14,722 bases of DNA from an uncultured Bacilli bacterium (GTDB lineage Bacteria; Bacillota_I; Bacilli_A; RF39; UBA660), in the NCBI GenBank assembly GCA_934096015.1, contig CAKOLD010000022.1, positions 1 through 14,722 on the forward strand, written 5' to 3'. The notes beneath the pieces are model-generated. The model had not been told where the DNA came from. It saw only the letters and a program-made list of their open reading frames with translations, and made no database searches. Below, one piece after another: positions 1-5,355 of the stretch. The position numbers and the translations under genes were made by a program. Numbering within the stretch: the stretch's first letter is position 1; each line of letters begins with the position of its first letter.

Positions 1-228
1 TTTAGTTACTATTAAATTATTTAATTTATTCTCTTTTTTATAATTTAGTACTGCATCATTTAAAATATTTGTAGTAATTTCATTAACTTTTAATTTAGAT
101 ATATTTATAATACCCGGAGATAATTTATTAGCAAAAAAAGTTATATTTAAAAATACCAATCCTATTACTAAACAAAATATAATAATTAATCTATCTTTTT
201 TTATATTTTTTCTTTTAAACATCTTCAT
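1..228 (-). CDS. yunB: Sporulation protein YunB, N-terminal part (runs off the window edge)
   Basis: Reading the minus strand from ATG at 228 gives 76 codons open to base 1, so only the N-terminus is present. The protein starts basic (MKMFKRKNIKKDR), then has one hydrophobic membrane segment at about residues 14-34, then the stretch SPGIINISKLKVNEITTNIL followed by NDAV. The layout, a short basic tail, one membrane anchor and an amphipathic segment of the type 'P..ItelAe.ev..iat.iIndAi', is that of YunB, a sporulation protein made in the mother cell under sigma-E in Bacillus subtilis. No good Shine-Dalgarno sequence is seen; a second ATG at 222 is also possible. It lies 30 nt after the preceding acidic protein gene, separated by a small terminator. 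Assignment is by recalled similarity of the N-terminal third; the C-terminal part cannot be inspected. Confidence 0.75.
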   Translation of the reverse strand, partial: MKMFKRKNIKKDRLIIIFCLVIGLVFLNITFFANKLSPGIINISKLKVNEITTNILNDAVLNYKKENKLNNLIVTK

Positions 229-233
229 ATTTA

Positions 234-261
234 ATTATATGAAAATAAAAAGACTATATTA
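234..261 (-). promoter_or_regulatory. Candidate sigma-E-like promoter for yunB
   Basis: On the minus strand, TAATATA (255-261) is followed after 13 nt by CATATAAT (234-241). The sigma-E consensus is roughly kmATATT, 13-15 nt, CATACAnT; the match is 6 of 7 and 7 of 8. Transcription would start at about 227, so the yunB message would be nearly leaderless, in line with the missing Shine-Dalgarno. The region is very AT-rich, so a chance match is possible; the sporulation gene directly downstream is the main support. Confidence 0.4.
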
Positions 262-269
262 AAATAGTC
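243..269 (-). terminator. Small intrinsic terminator between the acidic protein gene and yunB
   Basis: GACTAT (252-257) pairs with ATAGTC (264-269) around a 6-nt loop and is followed on the minus strand by TTTTTATTTT. The TAA stop of the upstream gene (259-261) lies in the loop. The stem has only 6 bp, so it may be leaky. Confidence 0.45.
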
Positions 270-1041
270 CTAAATCAAAATAATTATTTGCTATTATAAG
301 TGCTCCTACTAATAAAATTAAAACAAACAAAATACTTACAATTTTTATTAAAATAGAATTAGATTTAATATCATTTTTTAACTCTTCAAAATCATCATAA
401 TCGTTTTTATTTAAATCTAATATTTTCTCTTCAGTAGTTTTTTCTTCTTCATCCTCTATTTCGGTATTTTGAACTTCATCAGTATCATCATCTTTCAAAT
501 CGCTTAATAACTCTAAAGCATTTGCTGCATCTTGTTTTTGCTGATTACTTCTATTTTTTAATTCTAAAGCAGTTATAGTATTTATTAAATTAACTAAATT
601 CTCTTCATCTTCTTTTTTATTTGATTCTTGATTTTCTGTTTCAATATTTAATTTTTTTAAAATATCATATTGAGTATTATGAATACTTTTTAAACGTTCT
701 TTCTCATAATCAAAATTCTTTTCTTTTTTAGCTTTCTCTAAAATTGTATTTATATCATATTCTTTAGTGTCTGTTAACTTAATTTCTTCTACTTCATCCT
801 CAGGCATCACCAACGGTTTACGTTCATCACTTACTCTATACTTTCGATCTAACATATCTCTAATTTTATCTACATCTATAACTCTAGAATCAGTATTTAT
901 CACAGTCATATTAGAATAATTGTCATAATTTTGTTCAAGAGAATTATTATCATACATATGAGCATATAACTCTTTATTTTTATCAGTTCTCTTTTTTAAT
1001 GTAGGTTTATCTGAATTGTACTTATCCATCCTAGAATCCAT
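259..1041 (-). CDS. Acidic protein with a single C-terminal membrane segment, function unknown
   Basis: A 260-residue protein not assigned to a family. Residues 1-225 are hydrophilic and charged, with an N-terminal basic/polar part (MDSRMDKYNSDKPTLKKRTDKNKELY), a hydrophobic-alternating motif at 47-68 (contains SRVIDVDKIRDMLDRKYR), predicted helical stretches at 98-133 and 147-182, and a very acidic linker at 184-225. One membrane segment sits at about 229-252 and leaves an 8-residue tail, so it looks tail-anchored with a long cytoplasmic domain. There is no signal peptide. The start at 1041 is supported by AGGGTGA a few bases upstream. It shares strand with yunB and lies 30 nt from it, but a small terminator separates them, so a sporulation role is only a guess. 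The architecture resembles divisome or scaffold-type membrane proteins, but no diagnostic motif is present. Confidence 0.8.
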   Translation of the reverse strand: MDSRMDKYNSDKPTLKKRTDKNKELYAHMYDNNSLEQNYDNYSNMTVINTDSRVIDVDKIRDMLDRKYRVSDERKPLVMPEDEVEEIKLTDTKEYDINTILEKAKKEKNFDYEKERLKSIHNTQYDILKKLNIETENQESNKKEDEENLVNLINTITALELKNRSNQQKQDAANALELLSDLKDDDTDEVQNTEIEDEEEKTTEEKILDLNKNDYDDFEELKNDIKSNSILIKIVSILFVLILLVGALIIANNYFDLGLF

Positions 1042-1062
1042 TAAATCACCCTATTCAATTTA

Positions 1063-1071
1063 ATTTTAACA
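1063..1071 (-). promoter_or_regulatory. Extended -10 promoter element for the acidic protein gene
   Basis: The minus strand reads TGTTAAAAT (TGn plus TAAAAT), 22 nt before the ATG at 1041, with AGGGTGA between. No good -35 box is visible 17 nt upstream, as is allowed for extended -10 promoters. Confidence 0.45.
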
Positions 1072-1098
1072 TACTTTTTTTAAATTTAATATACTAAG

Positions 1099-1140
1099 TT
1101 GCACATCGGTCAATTTATATTGTATAATCACTAAAGGAGG
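1099..1140 (+). promoter_or_regulatory. Sigma-A-type promoter and ribosome binding site of the ferredoxin gene
   Basis: TTGCAC (1099-1104), an 18-nt spacer, then TATAAT (1123-1128). The Shine-Dalgarno AAAGGAGG (1133-1140) comes right after, 5 nt from the ATG at 1146. The start of transcription would fall at about 1134-1136, giving a leader of only 10-12 nt. Confidence 0.6.
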
Positions 1141-1145
1141 AACAG

Positions 1146-1373
1146 ATGAAAATAGAATTAAATAATAATGCTTGTTTTGGATGTGGTGCATGTATAGCAA
1201 CATCTCCAGAAAACTTTGACTATGACGACAATGGATACGCTAAAGTAATAAGTGATAATATCACTGATAAAACTATAGAAGCAGCTAATAATTGTCCTGT
1301 CGAAGCAATTACTATAAAAAATGAATGTCATTGTAATAATTGTAATTGTAACAATGACTGTAAATGCGATTGA
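1146..1373 (+). CDS. Small ferredoxin, one [4Fe-4S] cluster, with a Cys-rich C-terminal tail
   Basis: A 75-residue soluble electron carrier. Residues 1-59 form the compact single-cluster ferredoxin fold: C10, C13 and C16 in CFGCGAC, and C50 in NNCPVEAI, give the four cluster ligands (CxxCxxC...CP), as in Bacillus- and Thermotoga-type [4Fe-4S] ferredoxins. The usual second cluster of 2[4Fe-4S] clostridial ferredoxins is absent. Residues 60-75 are an unusual extension, ECHCNNCNCNNDCKCD, with six more cysteines (61, 63, 66, 68, 72, 74) in CxC pairs plus a His, which looks able to bind metal. The start is fixed by a very good Shine-Dalgarno. The gene is monocistronic, with its own promoter and a terminator that begins at its stop codon. 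The redox partner is unknown. Confidence 0.93.
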   Translation: MKIELNNNACFGCGACIATSPENFDYDDNGYAKVISDNITDKTIEAANNCPVEAITIKNECHCNNCNCNNDCKCD

Positions 1374-1395
1374 TCACTTTGTGATCTTTTTTTAT
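1372..1395 (+). terminator. Intrinsic terminator of the ferredoxin gene
   Basis: GATCAC (1372-1377), loop TTT, GTGATC (1381-1386), then a run of seven T. The stem begins inside the TGA stop (1371-1373). The T-run reaches the stop codon of the convergent uppS gene (1392-1394). No T-run follows the hairpin on the minus strand, so it works in one direction only. Confidence 0.8.
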
Positions 1396-2093
1396 TTTGT
1401 AGTGCCAAACCTTCTATCTCTATTTTGATAAGATTCTAAAGCCTTATCAAACTCTTTTTCCGAAAAATCCGGAAACAATACATCAGTAAAATAAAACTCT
1501 GCATAAGATAGTTGATATAGCATAAAATTACTTAAACGATACTCACCACTAGTTCTAATTAATAAATCAATTGGTGGTAAATCTTGATATAAAAATTTTG
1601 AAAAAGTTTTTTTATCTAAAGATTTAATATCTAATTTATTCTTATTTACTAAATCAACAATTTTAATACATGCATCAACTATTTCTTCTTGAGAACCATA
1701 ATTTAAACATATATTTAGAATTCCTTTTTTATTGTTAATCGTATCCTGAGAAATTTTATCCATTGCACACAACACATCATTTCTCAAATTATCTTTTCTT
1801 CCCGAAAAAACCACTTTTATATCATTTTTCCTTACTTTCTTCATCTTTTTATTAAACATTTCCACAAATAAATCCATTAAATATTTAACTTCTTCTTCAC
1901 TTCTTTTAAAATTATCAGTAGAAAAAGCATAAACACTAAGTACTTCTACTCCACTATTTATAGCATGAACCGCTAATTTTTCTAAATTTTTACTTCCACA
2001 CAAATGTCCATAACTACGAACTTTTCCACGCATCTTTGCCCATCTACCATTACCATCCATTATAACGGCTACATGTTTTGGTATTACTTTCAT
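1392..2093 (-). CDS. uppS: Isoprenyl transferase, undecaprenyl diphosphate synthase
   Basis: Cytosolic cis-prenyltransferase that extends farnesyl diphosphate with isopentenyl diphosphate to undecaprenyl diphosphate, the lipid carrier for peptidoglycan and wall polymers. Visible family motifs, numbered from the chosen start: VAVIMDGNGRWAK with the Mg-binding D13, GH at 29-30 with a following G, YAFSTDNFKRSEEE at 55-68, and IRTSGEYRLSNF at 179-190 with substrate-binding R180 and R186, followed by YAEFYFTDVLFPDF at 197-210. The length of 233 residues is normal. I chose ATG at 2093 (MKVIPKHV) because GGAGGAG (2098-2104) lies just upstream; a reading from TTG at 2108 would place that Shine-Dalgarno inside the gene. 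It is the last gene of an operon after trmL, with a 30-nt gap. In many Firmicutes uppS precedes cdsA; here the next gene downstream is convergent. Confidence 0.96.
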   Translation of the reverse strand: MKVIPKHVAVIMDGNGRWAKMRGKVRSYGHLCGSKNLEKLAVHAINSGVEVLSVYAFSTDNFKRSEEEVKYLMDLFVEMFNKKMKKVRKNDIKVVFSGRKDNLRNDVLCAMDKISQDTINNKKGILNICLNYGSQEEIVDACIKIVDLVNKNKLDIKSLDKKTFSKFLYQDLPPIDLLIRTSGEYRLSNFMLYQLSYAEFYFTDVLFPDFSEKEFDKALESYQNRDRRFGTTK

Positions 2094-2123
2094 ATAACTC
2101 CTCCACAAAAAAAGATAAATAAA

Positions 2124-2636
2124 TTATCCATTTTCTTCAATAAAATTCTCACTTTTATGCGGCTCAGAAAACAACAAATCTCTATAATTTTGTTGTCTTA
2201 ATGCCTCATAAACCATAATTGCAACTGTATTAGATAAATTTAATGCCCTAACTTTATCAGTCATTGGCATTCTCATACAATTATCCAAATAAGGTTTTAA
2301 AATCTTTGGTGGAATCCCAGTGGATTCTTTACCAAAGATAAAATAAATATTTTCATCTTTATTAGAATAATCAAAACTAGTATGAGGTTTCTTACCATAC
2401 CTTGTTAAAAAATAGTAAGTGCCTTTATTTTTACTAAAAAAATCTTCAATATTTTCATAAACTACATAATCACAATTATCAATGTAATTTACACCACTTC
2501 TTTTAATATATTTTTCATCCAAACTAAATCCTAAAGGTTTTATCAAATGCAATTTAGTATTAGTAGCAACACAAGTTCTCATTATATTTCCAGTATTACC
2601 AGGAATTTCTGGTTCAAACAAAACTACATTAATCAT
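2124..2636 (-). CDS. trmL: tRNA (cytidine/uridine(34)-2'-O)-methyltransferase TrmL
   Basis: SPOUT-class methyltransferase that uses S-adenosylmethionine to methylate the ribose of the wobble nucleotide 34 in tRNA-Leu species (YibK/CspR family). The 170 residues show the family signature along the full length: INVVLFEPEIPGNTGNIMRT at 2-21, FGKESTGIP at 101-109, and MPMTDKVRALNLSNTVAIMVYE at 123-144, which form the trefoil knot and cofactor pocket; N16 and R20 of the first motif are present. The tail after about 153 is polar and non-conserved. The ATG at 2636 follows the TAG stop of the upstream gene by one base, so translation is probably coupled; AGGA lies in the end of that gene. It is the middle gene of an operon with the thioredoxin-fold gene and uppS. 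Confidence 0.95.
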   Translation of the reverse strand: MINVVLFEPEIPGNTGNIMRTCVATNTKLHLIKPLGFSLDEKYIKRSGVNYIDNCDYVVYENIEDFFSKNKGTYYFLTRYGKKPHTSFDYSNKDENIYFIFGKESTGIPPKILKPYLDNCMRMPMTDKVRALNLSNTVAIMVYEALRQQNYRDLLFSEPHKSENFIEENG

Positions 2637-2637
2637 A

Positions 2638-3144
2638 CTAATTTCCTATCTCATACTTATCTAAAACTTTTTGAAATTCCGCATCAGTTAATATTCCATT
2701 TTCTCCATCAATAACCTCAGTTAAATTACCATCTTTATAATAAAGAATAACTGGAAGTCTTTTTATTGAATCTGTTTTAACATTTTCATTTAATTTTTTT
2801 ATAAAATCAGCATCATTCATTAAATCAGTCACATTAACATAAATAAAATTAGTTTGTAACTCATAATTATTAATCAATTTTTTTAATTTAGTTTCTAAAT
2901 TATACACATCTTTATCACCAGTATATGTTATATAAATAAATGTATTATTTGCAGGTTCTACTAAATAATTATTTAACTCTTTATATTGTAATTCACTAAC
3001 ATATTTATTTATATAACCTGAATTAATTTTTTTATTTCTAACGCTACTAACAATATTAGTAACTGCTAAAGTTACAACTACTACTAAAATAACCAATAAA
3101 ATTAATAAAAAATAATTTTTTCTAGGTACAACTTTCTCATTCAT
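2638..3144 (-). CDS. Membrane-anchored thioredoxin-fold protein lacking redox cysteines
   Basis: A 168-residue protein with one N-terminal membrane segment (about 11-33) preceded by a basic tail, so the bulk of it is extracellular. Residues 50-165 resemble a thioredoxin fold: beta strand FIYITYTG at 69-76 leading into a helix, FIYVNVTD at 100-107, the RLPVILYYKDG segment at 129-139 with the expected cis-proline P131, and a C-terminal helix. The usual CxxC after the first strand is replaced by TGDKDVYN (75-82), and there is no cysteine in the whole protein, so it cannot be a disulfide oxidoreductase. It may be a structural or binding variant. The gene is first in the operon with trmL and uppS and has its own promoter; AAGGATGGG precedes the ATG. 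Fold assignment is inference from the pattern. Confidence 0.8.
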   Translation of the reverse strand: MNEKVVPRKNYFLLILLVILVVVVTLAVTNIVSSVRNKKINSGYINKYVSELQYKELNNYLVEPANNTFIYITYTGDKDVYNLETKLKKLINNYELQTNFIYVNVTDLMNDADFIKKLNENVKTDSIKRLPVILYYKDGNLTEVIDGENGILTDAEFQKVLDKYEIGN

Positions 3145-3165
3145 AAGTATCCCATCCTTACATTA

Positions 3166-3194
3166 ATTCTAACATAATTATATGTACTTGTAAA
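3166..3194 (-). promoter_or_regulatory. Promoter of the thioredoxin-fold/trmL/uppS operon
   Basis: The minus strand has TTTACA (3189-3194), a 17-nt spacer, then TAGAAT (3166-3171) preceded by TGT, an extended -10. The predicted start at about 3159 leaves a 15-nt leader that begins at the Shine-Dalgarno. Confidence 0.6.
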
Positions 3195-3200
3195 TTAAAG

Positions 3201-3225
3201 ATAACAATATAATTTGTTATTTTTT
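3201..3225 (+). other. AT-rich hairpin with downstream T-run in the intergenic gap
   Basis: ATAACAA (3201-3207) and TTGTTAT (3214-3220) form a perfect 7-bp stem with a 6-nt loop, followed on the plus strand by five more T. It looks like a weak plus-strand terminator but no plus-strand gene precedes it. It lies between the cotJ operon terminator and the next promoter. Confidence 0.3.
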
Positions 3226-3256
3226 GTTAAAAAAATCAAGATTTTATACCTTGATT
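3226..3256 (-). terminator. Intrinsic terminator of the cotJ operon
   Basis: On the minus strand AATCAAG (3250-3256) pairs with CTTGATT (3234-3240) across a 9-nt loop and runs into seven T. The first base of the stem overlaps the TAA stop of cotJC (3256-3258). Confidence 0.75.
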
Positions 3257-3813
3257 TAATATCCCATTTTTTTATATTTATCATATAAATCTTTAAATCT
3301 ATTAAAATGAACAACCTCTCTTTGACGCAAGAATAGTAATGGTTGAATAATATCTTCATCATCTGCCAAATCTATCAAATGTTCATAAGTAACTCTAGCT
3401 TTCTGTTCAGCGGCCATATCTTCAACTAAATCAGCAATAGGATCTCCAACTGAATTAAAGTAAGCTACTGAAAAAGGCACTCCATTAGAATCAGTAGGAT
3501 AAATTCCTTTACCATGTTCAGTATAAACTCCTGATAATCCAGCATCTTCTATTTCTTGTAAAGTAGCATCTTTCATTAATTGACTAACCATTGTACAAAT
3601 CATTTCATTATGACCAAGTTCTTCTGTAGCAATATCATTTAATAAAGCCTTCCCTTCTTCAGTTGGCATTCCAAATTTCTGAGAAAAATATCTTAAAGCA
3701 GCACCTAATTCTCCATTAGATCCTCCAAACTGAGTGATAATATACTTAGCCATTCTTAAATCTTTTTTCTTTATATTAATTGGATAAGGTAACTTTTTAT
3801 CATACTTAAACAT
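3256..3813 (-). CDS. cotJC: Spore coat protein CotJC, manganese-catalase family
   Basis: A 185-residue ferritin-like four-helix protein of the Mn-catalase family, known as a spore coat component made in the mother cell. It aligns from the N-terminus (MFKYDKKLPYPINI) with CotJC: QFGGSNGELGAALRYFSQKF at 28-47, TEELGHNE at 63-70, GDPIADLVEDMAAEQKAR at 123-140, and FLRQREVVHFNRF at 161-173. The expected di-manganese ligands are present: E35, E65, H68, E136 and H169, so peroxide-degrading activity is plausible. I start at ATG 3813, not at the in-frame ATG at 3876: GGAGGA lies 7 nt upstream and homologues begin at this Met. The start overlaps the end of the upstream CotJA/CotJB gene by 8 nt, so the two are translationally coupled. 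Last gene of the operon; a terminator follows. Confidence 0.95.
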   Translation of the reverse strand: MFKYDKKLPYPINIKKKDLRMAKYIITQFGGSNGELGAALRYFSQKFGMPTEEGKALLNDIATEELGHNEMICTMVSQLMKDATLQEIEDAGLSGVYTEHGKGIYPTDSNGVPFSVAYFNSVGDPIADLVEDMAAEQKARVTYEHLIDLADDEDIIQPLLFLRQREVVHFNRFKDLYDKYKKMGY

Positions 3814-4249
3814 AATTTTTTCCTCCATCCCATGGCCATGGATTTTTAATCCATGTATATTTTCCATTAATATCATCTATTAAATTTAATACTTCATATT
3901 TTTTAGAATAATCTTCACATAATCTTTTTAATTCAACAGCATACTTTCTAAAAAACTCATATAATTCATAATCATCAGGATTAATATCTAATTTTAAAGA
4001 TAAATCATTTATAGCAAAATCTAGTTCTAAAATACGTAATAATAGCTTTTCTCTTTCAGTTTTAAAGCTTAATCTATTAGGTTTATAATTTTTATATTGT
4101 TGATATTCATCTTTAAACATATTTCCACACACTAATCCCTTACTTGGTTCCATAACACTATTTGTTTCATAAGATTTTTTTGGCAAATTAAAATATTCAA
4201 ATGCTATATCATCAAAATCTTGATTAGTTGAATTTATTTCAAATAACAT
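3806..4249 (-). CDS. cotJB: Spore coat protein CotJB with a fused CotJA-like N-terminal part
   Basis: A 147-residue protein. Residues 60-147 are CotJB: LLLRILELDFAINDLSLKLD at 69-88, then NPDDYELYEFFRKYAVEL at 90-107, and the typical end YTWIKNPWPWDGG at 131-143. Residues 33-57 (contains MEPSKGLVCGNMFKDEYQ and QYKNYKP) look like the core of CotJA, usually a separate small protein of the form 'p.eal..GTlFp.LykPY'. In B. subtilis and clostridia cotJA, cotJB and cotJC are three adjacent genes; here the first two seem joined in one reading frame. Residues 1-32 are not recognised. AGGGGAG precedes the ATG at 4249; an ATG at 4253 is out of frame. CotJ proteins act together in the spore coat, and the overlap with cotJC fits. 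The CotJB call is firm, the CotJA part is inferred from the short motif. Confidence 0.9.
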   Translation of the reverse strand: MLFEINSTNQDFDDIAFEYFNLPKKSYETNSVMEPSKGLVCGNMFKDEYQQYKNYKPNRLSFKTEREKLLLRILELDFAINDLSLKLDINPDDYELYEFFRKYAVELKRLCEDYSKKYEVLNLIDDINGKYTWIKNPWPWDGGKNYV

Positions 4250-4269
4250 ACATACTCCCCTCTACATTT

Positions 4270-4297
4270 AATTTATGAAAAAAATAAAAAAAGGTTA
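4270..4297 (-). promoter_or_regulatory. Candidate sigma-E-like promoter of the cotJ operon
   Basis: The minus strand has TAACCTT (4291-4297), 13 nt, then CATAAATT (4270-4277), compared with kmATATT and CATACAnT for sigma-E (5 of 7 and 7 of 8). The spacer is the T-tract of the upstream terminator. Start of transcription would be at about 4263, just before AGGGGAG. The -35 match is poor; support comes from context and from equal geometry at yunB. Confidence 0.35.
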
Positions 4298-4322
4298 TAA
4301 CTTAACAATAAAAGTTATAACC
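4278..4322 (-). terminator. Strong intrinsic terminator overlapping the end of the PF06541-like gene
   Basis: GGTTATAACTT (4312-4322, minus strand) pairs perfectly over 11 bp with AAGTTATAACC (4293-4303) around an 8-nt loop, followed by TTTTTTTATTTTTTT. The hairpin lies inside the last nine codons and stop (4295-4297) of the upstream gene, so it is part of its coding sequence. It isolates that gene from the cotJ operon. Confidence 0.88.
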
Positions 4323-4792
4323 AAATCCACAATAAATAAAAATGTTAAAATATAAGTAACTACTTTAGGAATTTTTACCACCAATTTATCAATTAAAGGA
4401 TTTATTAAATAAACAATAAATACTGATCCAATTCCCCAAATACATGCTGTTTCCAAAGAAATATATTTACCAATATTATACCTAAATCCTTCATAATTCC
4501 AATATATTTTATTAAATATATTTTCAATTAAAATTCCTCCAATAAATTCTATAATAGATAATATTACTGCACTTAATAAAAATAGTAATATTGTTTTAAT
4601 ATATTCTTTTTTTACATATCTACTTAAAAATTTATAAATTAATATAATAATTACAACTCCAATTCCATATACTGGAGTCCAAAATCCATACACAAAACCA
4701 CTCTGATAATCACTACTAAGTAATCTAACTACTGTTGATTCAAATAAAAATCCTAAAATTGAATATACAAAAAACAAATTTAAATAATACAT
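4295..4792 (-). CDS. Putative ABC-transporter type IV (PF06541-like) membrane protein
   Basis: A 165-residue integral membrane protein with about five hydrophobic segments (roughly 2-18, 34-56, 66-90, 112-131 and 142-163). The pattern fits the PF06541 family ('putative ABC-transporter type IV', CmpB-like): an N-terminal FFVYSILGFLFES, GFVYGFWTPVYGIGVV at 32-47, IIEFIGGILIENIF at 80-93, and WNYEGFRYNIGKYISLETACIWG at 98-120, equivalent to the family's 'W.DYs...fNi.g.i.l...l.WG'. No ATPase partner is encoded nearby and the biochemical role of the family is not established. GGTGA precedes the ATG at 4792. It is divergent from the UPF0316-like gene, with 65 nt between starts, and ends in a strong terminator. 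Confidence 0.8.
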   Translation of the reverse strand: MYYLNLFFVYSILGFLFESTVVRLLSSDYQSGFVYGFWTPVYGIGVVIIILIYKFLSRYVKKEYIKTILLFLLSAVILSIIEFIGGILIENIFNKIYWNYEGFRYNIGKYISLETACIWGIGSVFIVYLINPLIDKLVVKIPKVVTYILTFLFIVDLVITFIVKL

Positions 4793-4857
4793 TTAATCAC
4801 CATTATCAGTATAAACATTCTTTTAAAAACCATACTAATAAAGAAAAGATGATTATT

Positions 4858-5355
4858 ATGAATATATTTTTATTATGTTTAAAAATATTTTTTGCTAGAA
4901 TTCTTGATGTCTCAATATCGACTGTTAGAACGGTATACGTATTAAAAGGAAAAACCACGATAGTAGCAGCCTTAGCATTTTTGGAAATAACCATTTGGTT
5001 TTTAGTAGCAAGAGAAGCTTTAAACGTTGAAAAAATGAGCGTTTGGATAGTACTCGCTTACTCCGGAGGATATACAACAGGAACAATTATCGGAACAAAT
5101 ATTACAAAAAAATACGTTAAAGGAAATCTTGGCATTCAAATAATAAGTAGTAAAATAAATACCAAAGATATAAATACAATTAAAAAACAAGGTTTTGGAG
5201 TTTCGTCAGTAAAAATGAATGATAATAAAATTTTATTAATTCTTGAAATTGAAAAGAAAAGACTAAACGAATGCACTAATCTTATTCATTCGTTAGATGA
5301 AACTGCCTTTATAACCGTTAACGAAACAAAATATGTATACAATGGATTTTTCTAA
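4858..5355 (+). CDS. UPF0316 family membrane protein (DUF5698 plus DUF2179)
   Basis: A 165-residue protein with an N-terminal membrane part of about three helices and a C-terminal soluble part. KIFFARILDVSISTVRTVYVLKG at about 8-30 and EITIWFLVAREAL at 42-54 are typical of the UPF0316/YebE membrane domain; AYSGGYTTGTIIGTNITKKY follows. Residues from about 90 (LGIQIIS...GFGVSSVKMNDNKILLILEIEKKRLNE...LDETAFITVNE) match the DUF2179 fold, which in other proteins is thought to bind ligands. The function is unknown. Neither candidate start (ATG 4849 or 4858) has a clear Shine-Dalgarno; I chose 4858 because MNIFLLCLKIFF agrees with family N-termini. It is convergent with the calcium ATPase gene and their ends overlap by 4 nt. 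Confidence 0.85.
   Translation: MNIFLLCLKIFFARILDVSISTVRTVYVLKGKTTIVAALAFLEITIWFLVAREALNVEKMSVWIVLAYSGGYTTGTIIGTNITKKYVKGNLGIQIISSKINTKDINTIKKQGFGVSSVKMNDNKILLILEIEKKRLNECTNLIHSLDETAFITVNETKYVYNGFF

Noticed and set aside
1146..1373. Mycoplasma-type code with UGA as Trp
   Set aside because: UGA ends the ferredoxin exactly at a terminator, and Trp residues in CotJB, SPFH and other proteins use TGG.
2094..2108. Upstream TTG start for uppS
   Set aside because: It would place the strong GGAGGAG Shine-Dalgarno inside the coding region; family members start at the Met at 2093.
3814..3876. Longer start for CotJC at 3876
   Set aside because: The extra 21 residues lie wholly within the CotJB frame, homologues start at MFKYDKK, and GGAGGA is placed for ATG 3813.
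4793..4848. Divergent promoters between the PF06541-like and UPF0316-like genes
   Set aside because: TATACT, GATAAT and TATAAA hexamers occur, but none has a fitting -35 or TGn at the right distance, so no box could be chosen with confidence.
4735..4857. Longer N-terminus of the UPF0316-like protein
   Set aside because: It runs antisense into the divergent PF06541-like gene and adds a Lys/Asn/His-rich, non-family stretch. ATG 4849 remains possible.
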